Source of the DNA: Myxacorys chilensis ATA2-1-KO14 | GTDB taxonomy: Bacteria; Cyanobacteriota; Cyanobacteriia; Leptolyngbyales; Leptolyngbyaceae | Direction: 5' to 3' | NCBI GenBank assembly: GCA_019359275.1 | Contig: JAHHHP010000012.1 | Coordinates: 33,175-97,174, forward strand | Length of the DNA: 64,000 nt | Position numbers and translations under genes: made by a program | Notes under the pieces: generated by a model | The model's input: only the letters and a program-made list of their open reading frames with translations | What the model was told of the DNA's origin: nothing | Database searches by the model: none | In this document: positions 52,531 through 61,418 of the stretch, piece after piece | Position numbering within the stretch: the stretch's first letter is position 1 | Layout of the letters: each line of letters begins with the position of its first letter

Positions 52531-53550
52531 TTAGCCTCGGTATTCGTCGCCGCAGTCGCCAATCGCTTTGTGCAAATCGCGCGATCGCGAGGTGACTTCT
52601 GCAATTCTTTGATAATCTTCCTCATCTAAGGCAAAACCAAAGACTCTGGCGTTGTCTGCAATATGCTCTGAAACACCGAGTCGTGCCCCTACGATCGCGC
52701 CTGCTACAGTGGGACGTTCCAGAACATATCGAACGGCTACATTTGTGATACTCACACCGTACTTTTTAGCAATCTGTTCTAGTATCTCTAGTAATTGCTG
52801 AAACAGATCCCAACCGCCCCATCTAGTAATCATATTCTTATATTTTCTAAGCGATGCCGTTGTTAATCCAGAATTTCCTGGTTCTGGCATTTTTAGAAAT
52901 CGCTCAGATAACAATCCACCCCCTGCCGTTCCATACGCTAATAGGCGAATGTTATTTTTCTCGCAGAATTTCGCCATGCGTGAACTTGGACGTTGATCAA
53001 TAATTGAATATTGGACTTGATTAGAAACAATTTTGATGCCAGACTTTACGATGACTTCCAGGTGATCAGTGTCAAAATTCGTTAACGCCAAATGTCTAAT
53101 TTTTCCTTCTTGCTGAAGATCTGTCATATGCTTCAACGCTTCTAAATAATTTTTATCTTGATAATCCCACCAATGAAACTGCATTAAATCTAGCGTTGAT
53201 ACTCCCATTCGTCGCAGTGAAATATTAATATTGTCCTCAACAATCTTTCGAGTCATTCGACCCGGACGAGGAACCCATTTTGTAAAAGCTTGAAGCTGAG
53301 AAACTGTATCTTCTCCGCGATCGTTGATTAATTGTTTACGAAATTCGCCAATAAAATCTTCCGCAGGACCATAGTGATCGGCTAAATCCCAGGTTGTAAA
53401 TCCGGCATCGACGTAGTCAAACATCGCCGCGATCGCTTTGCGCCGATCGATTCCGCCATGCGCTCCTGATACTTGCCACATTCCGTTAAGAACTCGGCAA
53501 ATTTTCAGATCAGACGTAAATTGAAATTGGCTCGCTTCAGGTAGAGGCAT
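52531..53550 (-). CDS. Aldo/keto reductase family oxidoreductase
   Basis: I choose the ATG at 53550 because homologues begin near this residue; an ATG at 53580 lies only 8 bp from a hairpin. The TIM-barrel protein keeps the tetrad: Asp and Tyr in DLADHYGPAE, Lys in AFTKWVP and His in QFHWWD. The NADPH-binding end has VRYVLERPTVAGAIVGARLG. It reduces or oxidises a carbonyl; the substrate is unknown. Confidence 0.88.
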   Translation of the reverse strand: MPLPEASQFQFTSDLKICRVLNGMWQVSGAHGGIDRRKAIAAMFDYVDAGFTTWDLADHYGPAEDFIGEFRKQLINDRGEDTVSQLQAFTKWVPRPGRMTRKIVEDNINISLRRMGVSTLDLMQFHWWDYQDKNYLEALKHMTDLQQEGKIRHLALTNFDTDHLEVIVKSGIKIVSNQVQYSIIDQRPSSRMAKFCEKNNIRLLAYGTAGGGLLSERFLKMPEPGNSGLTTASLRKYKNMITRWGGWDLFQQLLEILEQIAKKYGVSITNVAVRYVLERPTVAGAIVGARLGVSEHIADNARVFGFALDEEDYQRIAEVTSRSRDLHKAIGDCGDEYRG

Positions 53551-53590
53551 GGAGATGCAGATAGAACAGCGTGAGTTCATTTAAAGGCAA

Positions 53591-53614
53591 AGAGGCGCTT
53601 TGTGCAACGCCTCT
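53591..53614 (-). terminator. Hairpin between DUF1232 and aldo/keto reductase genes
   Basis: AGAGGCG (53591-53597) pairs with CGCCTCT (53608-53614) around CTTTGTGCAA. On the minus strand it follows the DUF1232 stop by about 65 bp, with a short T-rich end (TTTGCC). Confidence 0.5.
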
Positions 53615-53679
53615 AGAACTGCTATTGAGTTAGAATCTAAACTCAATTAGCTCACCGAAATTGATTAGCTAACTCTGAA

Positions 53680-53973
53680 TTAACCAACTTTCGTTGCATT
53701 AACATCTACTGTATCTGCCGATGCAGTTTCTCCATTCATGGAAGCAGTTTCCCCTGTTTTCTGCGCTTTGAGACGATCCATTAATACAGTCGATACCTCA
53801 GCAACTAGTAAACCAAGCACGACAGTATCATCGATCTGACCAATTAAAGGAACGAAGTCAGGTAGCAGATCGATTGGGCTGAAGATGTAAAGGAGGGAAC
53901 CCAGAATGATGAGCCAGCGATACTTAGAGTTGCGAATTGTGTTGCGATACCAGTCGTAAAACGGAAGTTTCAT
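53680..53973 (-). CDS. DUF1232 (YkvA-type) membrane protein
   Basis: The 97-residue protein has the DUF1232 core: WLIILGSLLYIFSPIDLLPDFVPLIGQIDDTVVLGLLV (about residues 20-57). Two short hydrophobic segments surround the Pro-Asp-Leu-Leu-Pro-Asp motif. The C-terminal third is polar and Thr/Ala-rich. The family is widespread with no established reaction. Confidence 0.88.
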   Translation of the reverse strand: MKLPFYDWYRNTIRNSKYRWLIILGSLLYIFSPIDLLPDFVPLIGQIDDTVVLGLLVAEVSTVLMDRLKAQKTGETASMNGETASADTVDVNATKVG

Positions 53974-54098
53974 ATTTTTTGTCCCTCATCTGATGTATTT
54001 ATAATGTCAAATTATGGCGGAGTAGTCTGGTGTGGAAAACTGTCGAAAGACGTGGGGGAGAACCGACTAAGGATGAGAGATGAGGGATGAAGAAATGA

Positions 54099-55313
54099 TT
54101 GTGGGGCTATGAGAGGAAGACGTTGCTCACTTATTTGATCCTTGGATTCGCTTTTTTGGGATTGGCGTTGGGCTATCTTCCAGGTTTGCGGATGAATCGG
54201 GCGACGATCGCGCTGGTGGGGTCTGGCTTGCTGATTGGAGTGGGATCAATTGGTTTAGAAGAGGCGTGGCGGGCGATCGATGCAAAAACGATTGTCTTTT
54301 TGCTCAGCATGATGATTGTCAACGCAAATCTTGCTTATGCAGGCTTCTTTCGAGTTGCTTTGGTAGGACTGCTGAGAGTCACGCGCAGTCCCTTTGGGGT
54401 TTTAGTGATGCTGACCTTTGGGAGCGGCGTTTTGTCGGCGGTTCTTCTCAACGATACGATCGCATTGATTTTCACCCCCTTGATTCTGGGCCTGGCTCAG
54501 GCCCTCAAGCTCAATCCAATTCCCTATCTACTAGCACTGGCAGGGGCAACCAATATTGGCTCTGTAGCAACGCTGAGCGGCAATCCGCAAAATATTTTGA
54601 TCGGGTCATTCTCAAAGCTCAGCTATTTAGACTTTGCGCGATCGCTTACTCCAATTGCACTGCTCGGACTTGCCATTCAGATCGCGCTACTTTGGTGGTT
54701 TTATCCAGAAGTGCGCTCTGTGCAAGCGATTGAAAATTTCTCTCTACCTAATACTCGTATCTTTAAACCGTTATTTTTGAAAACGATTGTGCTCACTACC
54801 GGACTTTTGGTCGCGTTCGTGTCCGGGTTGCCGTTGGCGGAAAGCGCGATCGCGGCAGCAAGTCTACTCCTGATCACTCGTCGCGTTAAGCCCGAACGAA
54901 TGCTGAGAGAAGTAGATTGGAATCTGCTCGTCATGTTTTCTGGGCTTTTTATTCTGACTAAAGTTATTCAAAATCTGAACGTCTTAACATCGCTGAGTCA
55001 ATTTATTACAAGTTCTGCAACGCTATTAGGTATTACTGCACTGCTTTCTAACATCGTTTCTAATGTGCCTGCGGTGCTGCTGCTTCACCCATTGATTGCT
55101 CCCGACGATCACCAATCTTGGTTACTCCTCGCCGCTGGCTCAACGTTAGCCGGAAATCTCACGATCTTTGGTTCGGTTGCCAATTTGATTGTTGTTGAAG
55201 CTTCTTCAAGTCTTGGGTACAAGCTCTCGTTTTCAGAGCATCTCCGTTTTGGGTTGCCGCTCACGCTTCTGACGCTAGGAGTTGCGTATTTCTGGCTTCA
55301 AAACTTTCATTAA
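54099..55313 (+). CDS. ArsB/NhaD (SLC13-like) ion permease
   Basis: The 404-residue integral membrane protein has about 11 helices. The ion-transporter landmarks are VLLNDTIALIFTPLIL (about residue 120) and GATNIGSVATLSGNPQNILIG (about residue 150), with a second repeat SNIVSNVPAVLLLHP and GSTLAGNLTIFGSVANLIVVE near the end. These belong to the ArsB/NhaD/citMHS superfamily, which moves Na+/H+, arsenite, citrate or sulfate. Substrate unassigned. The start is uncertain (TTG at 54099; no ATG in the first 40 codons). Confidence 0.87.
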   Translation: MWGYERKTLLTYLILGFAFLGLALGYLPGLRMNRATIALVGSGLLIGVGSIGLEEAWRAIDAKTIVFLLSMMIVNANLAYAGFFRVALVGLLRVTRSPFGVLVMLTFGSGVLSAVLLNDTIALIFTPLILGLAQALKLNPIPYLLALAGATNIGSVATLSGNPQNILIGSFSKLSYLDFARSLTPIALLGLAIQIALLWWFYPEVRSVQAIENFSLPNTRIFKPLFLKTIVLTTGLLVAFVSGLPLAESAIAAASLLLITRRVKPERMLREVDWNLLVMFSGLFILTKVIQNLNVLTSLSQFITSSATLLGITALLSNIVSNVPAVLLLHPLIAPDDHQSWLLLAAGSTLAGNLTIFGSVANLIVVEASSSLGYKLSFSEHLRFGLPLTLLTLGVAYFWLQNFH

Positions 55314-55392
55314 TTGATGGGGAAGGAATTGATGAAAAAGGGAGCCTTCAAGAATCTCAGGCAGTTCCAACCGACTTGCATTACTTGTTAGC

Positions 55393-55425
55393 GATTCTTT
55401 GAAGCTTGGCGGAGCCAATCGCGAG
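55393..55425. repeat. Dispersed repeat, copy 2
   Basis: GATTCTTTGAAGCTTGGCGG followed by AGCCAATCGCGAG aligns with the copies at 2037-2067 and 58675-58707. It lies in the 280-bp intergenic space between the permease and the PTPS homologue. Confidence 0.65.
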
Positions 55426-55604
55426 TGGTGTCGAAAATTAATTGGGAATTAACGTTGCTAATGGGTTGGTTTGCCCAAATTCTGAACGACAGGTCACGAG
55501 TTGTGAATTATTTCGGTATTCTAGAGAAGTGAGTTCAACAAACTTAATATTTTTCAGTCGAAATCTATCCCTCTCAGTATTCTGCGATCTTCCCTAACTT
55601 GTTT

Positions 55605-56474
55605 ATGAAATGCATCATCGATCGCCGCGCTCAGTTTTCGGCAAGTCATCGGTACTATTTGCCAGAACTGAGTGAAGCCGAAAATTTTGAGCGGTTTGGA
55701 GCCTGCGCTCGCTATCTTGGGCACGGACACAACTATGTTCTCTATGTCTCAATGCTGGGCGATCTAGACGAATATGGCATGGTGCTTAACTTGTCGGATG
55801 TAAAGCACGTCATCAAAAAAGAAGTTACCAGTCAGTTAGACTTTTCGTTTCTCAACGAGACTTGGACGGAGTTTCAGGAGGCTCTGCCAACTACTGAAAA
55901 TATTGCGCGATCGATTTGGCATCGACTTGCTCCTCAGTTACCAATCGTTCGCATTCGAGTCTACGAACATCCTGAACTTTGGGCTGACTACTTAGGAACC
56001 AATATGGAAGCTTATCTTACTATTAGCACGCATTTTAGCGCCGCTCATCGTTTGGCTCGTCCTGACCTGAGCTTTGAGCAAAACTGCGAAATTTATGGCA
56101 AATGTGCTCGTCCCAATGGTCATGGTCATAACTACCACTTGGAAGTGACGATTAAAGGAGACATTGATCCGCGCACGGGTATGAGTGCAGATTTGGTCGC
56201 GTTTCAACAAGCAGTGGATGATTTTGTCGTCGAACCGTTTGATCACACCTTTCTAAATAAGGACATTGCTTATTTCGAGAAAGTGGTTCCAACGGCAGAA
56301 AATATCGCAGTTCACATTCGCGATTTGCTGGAAGCGCCGATTAGCAAAATTGGGGCGCAACTTTATAAAGTGAAGCTGATTGAGAGTCCGAATAATTCTT
56401 GTGAAGTGTATGGTTCTGGTGTTGCTGATCCGATCGCGTCTATGATGCGCGAACCCGCTACAGTAAGCGTTTAA
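55605..56474 (+). CDS. Tandem 6-pyruvoyl-tetrahydropterin synthase-like protein
   Basis: Start at the ATG at 55605. Two complete PTPS/QueD-type domains lie in one chain. The first has FSASHRY and ACARYLGHGHNY, the second FSAAHRL and KCARPNGHGHNY, each with three zinc-ligand His and the catalytic Cys. The second zinc-site region has TAENIA repeated (residues ~100 and ~230). Single-domain relatives convert 7,8-dihydroneopterin triphosphate to a tetrahydropterin or to 6-carboxy-tetrahydropterin for queuosine. The natural pterin here is not known. Confidence 0.9.
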   Translation: MKCIIDRRAQFSASHRYYLPELSEAENFERFGACARYLGHGHNYVLYVSMLGDLDEYGMVLNLSDVKHVIKKEVTSQLDFSFLNETWTEFQEALPTTENIARSIWHRLAPQLPIVRIRVYEHPELWADYLGTNMEAYLTISTHFSAAHRLARPDLSFEQNCEIYGKCARPNGHGHNYHLEVTIKGDIDPRTGMSADLVAFQQAVDDFVVEPFDHTFLNKDIAYFEKVVPTAENIAVHIRDLLEAPISKIGAQLYKVKLIESPNNSCEVYGSGVADPIASMMREPATVSV

Positions 56475-56638
56475 GAACCTTTGGACTGTCAAGAGTAGTG
56501 CAGAAGCGCCTAGAATTGCACGGGCGCTTTTGGGTATTCTTCAACCTTGCGAATGAATTTTGATCCGTCAAAAGCCAGTAGCGCGATCGCACATTCTCGC
56601 TAATACTAGCTACCAAGTAAATAGATAGAGAGTAATTT

Positions 56639-56893
56639 ATGGCTTCTCCTACACCCCTCCACGGCACCGATCTGGTGGATTGTGCTAGAGCTAACGCGAA
56701 ACAAGGCGTCGAGACGGCAGCTAATCTCTGCGGCTATGGTAATGACCTCAATACCTTCCGGGCAGAACTTGAAAAAGCCTGCAACGATATGCGAATTGAG
56801 TTCAATGAATTGAGTGATTTAATCAAAGATAATCAGGTTTCGGTTGGCATAGATGGCACTACGATCGCGCCTGACACGAAAGCAGAACTTTAA
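56639..56893 (+). CDS. 84-residue hypothetical protein
   Basis: The soluble acidic protein starts MASPTPLHGTDLVDCARANAKQGVETAANLCGYG and continues with an amphipathic helix (FRAELEKACNDMRIEFNEL) and a short tail. Three Cys residues are present. Its last 4 bp overlap the end of msrA on the other strand. It looks like a conserved cyanobacterial protein, but I cannot name it. Confidence 0.6.
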   Translation: MASPTPLHGTDLVDCARANAKQGVETAANLCGYGNDLNTFRAELEKACNDMRIEFNELSDLIKDNQVSVGIDGTTIAPDTKAEL

Positions 56894-57357
56894 CTGATCC
56901 GCCCTTTTTGCTTCTTTTCAAAGTATTGCTGGTGATCTGCTGTTGCTAACCAATACTCAGATGCTGGCTGAATCTGAGTGACGATTTCTTTTTTGTACCT
57001 GCCAGAACAGCTTAAATCATCTCTTGACTGTCTTGCCCTTTGCATCTGTTCAGCGGTGTGACAAAAAATGACTGAGCGATATTGCTCCCCACGATCTGCT
57101 CCCTGCCGATTCAAACTGGTGGGATCATGAATGCGCCAGAATACTTCTAGCAGTTCGGCATAGCTGATGACGCTCGAATCGTAGTTAATCTGACAGACTT
57201 CCGCGTGTCCGGTAATGCGAGATAGAACGTCCAAATAGCTTGGGTTCTCGAAGTGTCCGCCCATGTAGCCGACTGATGTTGAAACGACACCTTTGGTGGC
57301 GCGGAAAGCCGCTTCCGTGCCCCAAAAGCATCCCGATCCAAATGTTGCAGTCTCCAC
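56890..57357 (-). CDS. msrA: Peptide methionine sulfoxide reductase A
   Basis: The 155-residue enzyme starts at a GTG with GSGCFWGTEAAFR, the active-site motif (Cys about residue 10). It continues with VGYMGGHFENPSYLDVLSRITGHAE, IHDPTSLNRQGADRGEQYRS and the C-terminal FEKKQKGRIS. It reduces methionine-S-sulfoxide in proteins. The resolving Cys in SCSGRYKKE is present. It lies 11 bp after trpB on the same strand, so it is likely co-transcribed with trpB. Confidence 0.94.
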   Translation of the reverse strand: METATFGSGCFWGTEAAFRATKGVVSTSVGYMGGHFENPSYLDVLSRITGHAEVCQINYDSSVISYAELLEVFWRIHDPTSLNRQGADRGEQYRSVIFCHTAEQMQRARQSRDDLSCSGRYKKEIVTQIQPASEYWLATADHQQYFEKKQKGRIS

Positions 57358-57368
57358 AATAGATTTAG

Positions 57369-58613
57369 TTAGGAATCCAACATTTTAGAAACGCTCAGCA
57401 CGTCTTTGTCACCTCGACCTGAGCAATTGATGACAATACGAGGGCTGCCTTCTAGTTGAGGACAGAGAGTATCGAGATAGGCGATCGCATGTGCCGTTTC
57501 TAAAGCAGGAATAATGCCTTCTAATTGCGACAGTCTCTGAAATGCTGTTAATGCCTGCTCGTCAGTTACGGCATAGTATTCTGCTCGTTCTGTTTCCATC
57601 AAGTAGCTGTGTTCCGGTCCAACTCCCGGATAGTCTAGCCCGGCGCTAATCGAATGAGGTTCAATGACCTGACCATCTTCATCTTGCAGCAGATAACTCA
57701 TTGCGCCATGCAGTACGCCGACTCGTCCTTTCGTTAACGTTGCCGCATGTTTCTCGGTGTCAACTCCATGTCCTGCGGCTTCGACGCCAATCATGCGAAC
57801 CGAGCGATCGCCCATAAATTCGTGAAATAAGCCCATCGCGTTAGAGCCGCCACCGACGCACGCCAGTAACATATCTGGCAGTCCGCCCCACTTTTCTTGA
57901 CACTGAGCGCGAGTTTCTTCACCAATCATTGCGTGAAAATCCCGCACAATCATCGGATAGGGATGAGGACCTGCTACCGAACCGAGAATATAATGCGTGG
58001 TTTCAACGTTTGTCACCCAATCGCGGATCGCTTCAGAGGTCGCATCTTTGAGCGTTCCAGTGCCCGCTTCCACAGGACGCACTTCTGCACCCATGAGCCG
58101 CATCCTGAACACATTAAGGGCTTGCCGATCCATGTCGTGGACGCCCATATAAATCACGCACTGTATACCAAATCGAGCGCATACTGTTGCTGTGGCGACG
58201 CCATGCTGTCCGGCTCCGGTTTCAGCAATGATGCGCTGTTTGCCCATCCGTTTGGCAAGGAGAGCTTGTGCGATCGCATTATTAATCTTGTGAGCGCCCG
58301 TGTGGTTTAAATCTTCTCGCTTGAGATAAATTTGTGCACCTGTGCCATCAGGTTTCGCGTAGTGCGCGGTTAATCGTTCTGCAAAATAGAGCGGACTCGG
58401 GCGACCCACATAATCACGCAGTAGTCCTCCAAGTTCTGCTTGAAAGCTTGGATCTTTGCTGTAGTGCTTGTACGCAGTTTCTAACTCGGTCAAAGCAGGC
58501 ATGAGGGTTTCAGGAACATACTTACCGCCGAACTTACCAAATCTTCCAAGTGCATCAGGGCGATTTTCCGAAGCGACACTGTTCTGGTTGGGAGAAAGCG
58601 GTGTAGTCGTCAC
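57369..58613 (-). CDS. trpB: Tryptophan synthase beta chain
   Basis: I start at the GTG at 58613 ([10 protein letters not shown]), which gives 414 residues, the usual cyanobacterial length; the open frame to 58706 runs into a dispersed repeat. Conserved parts: [19 protein letters not shown], the PLP-Lys in [32 protein letters not shown] and the end SGRGDKD. It condenses indole with serine using PLP, with TrpA as partner. No other trp gene is near, so the pathway genes are dispersed. Confidence 0.95.
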   Translation of the reverse strand: MTTTPLSPNQNSVASENRPDALGRFGKFGGKYVPETLMPALTELETAYKHYSKDPSFQAELGGLLRDYVGRPSPLYFAERLTAHYAKPDGTGAQIYLKREDLNHTGAHKINNAIAQALLAKRMGKQRIIAETGAGQHGVATATVCARFGIQCVIYMGVHDMDRQALNVFRMRLMGAEVRPVEAGTGTLKDATSEAIRDWVTNVETTHYILGSVAGPHPYPMIVRDFHAMIGEETRAQCQEKWGGLPDMLLACVGGGSNAMGLFHEFMGDRSVRMIGVEAAGHGVDTEKHAATLTKGRVGVLHGAMSYLLQDEDGQVIEPHSISAGLDYPGVGPEHSYLMETERAEYYAVTDEQALTAFQRLSQLEGIIPALETAHAIAYLDTLCPQLEGSPRIVINCSGRGDKDVLSVSKMLDS

Positions 58614-58674
58614 AATCTGAACCCAGTAAAGTACAGCCTTCATTGTATCGGGACTTAGAGCAGAATTAAACCAC

Positions 58675-58707
58675 GATCCTTTGGAGTTTGGCAATGTCAA
58701 TCGCAAG
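58675..58707. repeat. Dispersed repeat, copy 3
   Basis: GATCCTTTGGAGTTTGGC continuing to AATGTCAATCGCAAG. It lies between trpB and the upstream exported protein and accounts for the apparent N-terminal extension of the trpB frame. Confidence 0.65.
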
Positions 58708-58724
58708 TCAATTTGATCGCCCTT

Positions 58725-59384
58725 TCAAGGCATCCATTCCAAACCTATTCCAATGCGATCGTCGCGCTCCTGCCGAGAATTCTGCCGCTGAAGATCAGTC
58801 GAAATTCTTAAGTGATGCGTTACCGCATACCCAAACGAAAGCGTTGAGAGTCCGACCTCCGAATCACTTCCGGGAGCCACCCAACTTTGGCTTAACGCAA
58901 TATCTGCTCCGCCGCCTCGCGACAGTACGAGTAGAACCCGAACTCCTAAAGTTGCGCCGCTTGTAGAGTATCGATCGGTTTCTAGATGCCGATAGCCAAC
59001 CACCGGAGCGACATTGACATAGCTTCCTAGAGGACGCAAATAGTAGTTTAAGTTCGCACCGATCGCACTTCGTCCCTTAAACGTTGTTTGATAGTCTCCG
59101 CTTAGGGTCAGTCGAGTTTTACCAACCCTCAGATCTTCAATGCCCAGAGCCAGCCCTGGATCGTCTTCTGGTGAAAATCGCAAATATCCTATCCGCGCCC
59201 GAGTCCGAAAGCTGGGATCATTCTGAATGTCATCAGCCACTGTTGGAACTTCTTTTAACCATCGTTGCAGCACAGGGCTATTTTGAATGATTTGAGGATC
59301 CAGATCGATTGAGGTTGGTTCATCTCCCAACGCTGGACTTGTTCCCACTAATACTCCTAGCCATGCCAATAAAACTCGTTTCAT
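58725..59384 (-). CDS. Exported beta-barrel-like hypothetical protein
   Basis: Start at the ATG at 59384, with GGAGCG upstream. A signal peptide (RVLLAWLGVLVGTSPALG) is followed by about 50 helical or linker residues. Alternating amphipathic strands then run to the C-terminus (IGYLRFSPEDDPGLALGIE, TRLTLSGDYQTTF, ANLNYYLRPLGSYVNVAPVVGYR, LGVRVLLVLSRGGGADIALSQSW, DRIGIGLEWMP), as in a small outer-membrane barrel. Function is not known. Confidence 0.7.
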   Translation of the reverse strand: MKRVLLAWLGVLVGTSPALGDEPTSIDLDPQIIQNSPVLQRWLKEVPTVADDIQNDPSFRTRARIGYLRFSPEDDPGLALGIEDLRVGKTRLTLSGDYQTTFKGRSAIGANLNYYLRPLGSYVNVAPVVGYRHLETDRYSTSGATLGVRVLLVLSRGGGADIALSQSWVAPGSDSEVGLSTLSFGYAVTHHLRISTDLQRQNSRQERDDRIGIGLEWMP

Positions 59385-59471
59385 CCGCGCTCCGCACTCA
59401 GAACCTGCATCCAACCTGATGCATAATACTGACTGTTGCGTGTTCTATCCAACACAATTCTCGAAGCTTTA

Positions 59472-59505
59472 AATTAAAAAAGCGGCTCTGACTTAACAGA
59501 ACCGC
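59472..59505 (-). terminator. Rho-independent terminator of acsF
   Basis: On the minus strand GCGGTTCTG, a 6-base loop and CAGAGCCGC (one G-T pair) are followed by a run of six T and more A/T. It lies 28 bp beyond the acsF stop codon. Confidence 0.85.
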
Positions 59506-59533
59506 CATCACCAAGGGGTAACTTGGATTGGTC

Positions 59534-60610
59534 TTAACGAACTTTTCCGTGTGCCGAAACCATATCAATCGGCTTGATGGTGTACAGTTTCAACAACTGC
59601 CAACCGTTAGAGAAATAGTACGGTAACTTCTGAAGCGTTTTTGTGATTTTGGAGCCTTGCTTAGCTGCGATCGCGCTCAATTTCTCGTTGTTCTGAACGC
59701 AGGTTTCCAGTCGCTTGTAAAAATCTGGATGCTTCACGTTTAAAGTGACGGGGAAGACGCGACCAGCGGTTTCATTGGTCTTCTCAATTACTTCATACTC
59801 AAACTCGCGGGTGTTCAAGCCCAGCGACTCGTAGAAGCCTGAGCGCTGAATATCGTTCAAGTACATCGTCGCGAACACAGACAGCAGGAAGAAACGACAC
59901 CACAACTTCGCTTTCCAGTCATTTAGAAACTGAGGCTGGGCACGCATAACAGCATCAAAGAAGTCGCCGTGGCGATTCTCGTCCTGACACCAGTTATCAA
60001 AGAATTTGAAAATAGGATAGAGCCGATCTTCAGGGTGCTGATCGAGATGATGGAAAATTGTGATGTAGCGCCAGTAGCCGATCTTCTCAGACAAGTAGGT
60101 GGCATAGAAGATGAACTTCGGCTTGAAGAAGGTGTATTTACGGCTCTTGGTCAAGAAGCCCAAATCTAAAGACAGATTGAAGTCTGACAAGGCTTTGTTT
60201 AAGAAGCCTGCATGACGGGCTTCATCCCGTGCCATTAACGCAAACCCTTCAGCCAAGAGGGGATGACGGTCTTTGAGCTTGCGAGACAGTTCTTTGTAGA
60301 GTAAGAAGCCAGAAAACTCCGCTGTGCAAGAGCGTTCTAGAAATTCCACAAACATTTTGCGGGTTTCACCATCAATATGATCCCAGGATTGCTCGAACTC
60401 AGCATCCCGCACAAAGTGATGGCGATTGTAGTCGGTGCGAAACTCTTGGAGGAGCGCCCGAATCTCATCTTCGTTGCACGATAGATCCATTCTCGCCATC
60501 TCTTCAAAGTCGGTGGTGTAAAACCGAGGCGTCAGAATGGTTTCTTTCGCTGGAACTTTGATTCCAGGGCGCAGTTCTTCAAAGCTAGGTTTTTTAAGGG
60601 AATCTACCAT
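59534..60610 (-). CDS. acsF: Magnesium-protoporphyrin IX monomethyl ester oxidative cyclase
   Basis: Start at the ATG at 60610 ([19 protein letters not shown]), giving a 358-residue protein as usual for cyanobacteria. The di-iron helices carry ExxH-type ligands in [25 protein letters not shown] and [10 protein letters not shown]. The enzyme forms the isocyclic E ring of chlorophyll aerobically, with a Ycf54-type partner in oxygenic phototrophs. This is the strongest evidence that the organism is a phototroph. A strong terminator follows. The upstream region is divergent toward the TM2 gene. Confidence 0.96.
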   Translation of the reverse strand: MVDSLKKPSFEELRPGIKVPAKETILTPRFYTTDFEEMARMDLSCNEDEIRALLQEFRTDYNRHHFVRDAEFEQSWDHIDGETRKMFVEFLERSCTAEFSGFLLYKELSRKLKDRHPLLAEGFALMARDEARHAGFLNKALSDFNLSLDLGFLTKSRKYTFFKPKFIFYATYLSEKIGYWRYITIFHHLDQHPEDRLYPIFKFFDNWCQDENRHGDFFDAVMRAQPQFLNDWKAKLWCRFFLLSVFATMYLNDIQRSGFYESLGLNTREFEYEVIEKTNETAGRVFPVTLNVKHPDFYKRLETCVQNNEKLSAIAAKQGSKITKTLQKLPYYFSNGWQLLKLYTIKPIDMVSAHGKVR

Positions 60611-60859
60611 GAGTATCCGATCGCTCTTGATAAGGGTTTCCTCTGGCAAAGTGGCGATAAGTCCACCACAGAGTACGAGTTACGTCCCTCAGTGTACCAA
60701 GCTTGCAGCAACGAAATTCTGCGATCGCGTTAAGACTTGCAACAGATATTTACATTTCTCAATAGAGAGTTTCAGGGCTTGCAGTGTCAGATTCTGGCGA
60801 ATCCTGCGTAAAGTTTTTATGATGATTCATAGTAGTCTCTAAAGCGTCACTGAGAATCT

Positions 60860-61342
60860 ATGAACAAAGTTGGCACGACCTATGTTCTATGGTTAGGAGG
60901 ACTGCTAGGCTTTGCAGGACTACACCGCTTGTATAACGGCGAAGTCCGCACAGGTTTGCTATGGCTGTTTACCTGGGGATTATTTGGGGTCGGTCAGTTG
61001 GCCGATCTAATTTTCATTCCAAAGATGGTGGAGTCGCATAATGCTCGGCTGGGTAGCGGTCAGGGAACTGTGCCTCAAATTCAGGCAGTTGCGCTTGCCC
61101 AAACTCCGATCGCAGACCCATTGGGGCTTCGCTTCTCGAAGCAGCAGATCCTGATCGATTTGTTGAAAGCAGCGGATGCCAGAGGCGGCAAACTCTCAGT
61201 TACGCAAGGGGTAATGGCAACCGGAATCGGATTTATTGAGATCGAAGCTCTGCTGGGAGACATGCTAAAGAGCGGGTATGTCGAGGTCAGCAACGATCCC
61301 GAAACCGGGATTGTTTTATACGAATTCAAAGAATTATCGTAG
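60860..61342 (+). CDS. TM2-domain membrane protein
   Basis: The 160-residue protein has a TM2 domain in the first 60 residues: [43 protein letters not shown], two helices with the conserved Gly-xx-Gly-Leu-His-Arg turn. The C-terminal part (about 95-160) is a winged-helix-like soluble domain ([40 protein letters not shown]). Such TM2-plus-helical proteins are common in cyanobacteria; the function is unknown. It converges on a bidirectional terminator. Confidence 0.85.
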   Translation: MNKVGTTYVLWLGGLLGFAGLHRLYNGEVRTGLLWLFTWGLFGVGQLADLIFIPKMVESHNARLGSGQGTVPQIQAVALAQTPIADPLGLRFSKQQILIDLLKAADARGGKLSVTQGVMATGIGFIEIEALLGDMLKSGYVEVSNDPETGIVLYEFKELS

Positions 61343-61367
61343 CCGTTGAATCCCTATATCCCTTCAT

Positions 61368-61410
61368 GAAAAAGCGCGATTAGATTTCTAATCGCGCTCC
61401 ATTGTTTTTA
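61368..61410. terminator. Bidirectional Rho-independent terminator
   Basis: The stem AGCGCGATTAGA (61373-61384) pairs with TCTAATCGCGCT (61387-61398). It is flanked by GAAAAA on the left and ATTGTTTTTAG on the right. It lies between the convergent TM2 and DUF2996 genes and can serve both. Confidence 0.88.
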
Positions 61411-61418
61411 GAATTCCC

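Noticed and set aside
52531..53580. Aldo/keto reductase start at 53580
   Set aside because: The ATG at 53580 lies directly after a hairpin with no ribosome site; the ATG at 53550 fits homologues better, though neither has a strong site.
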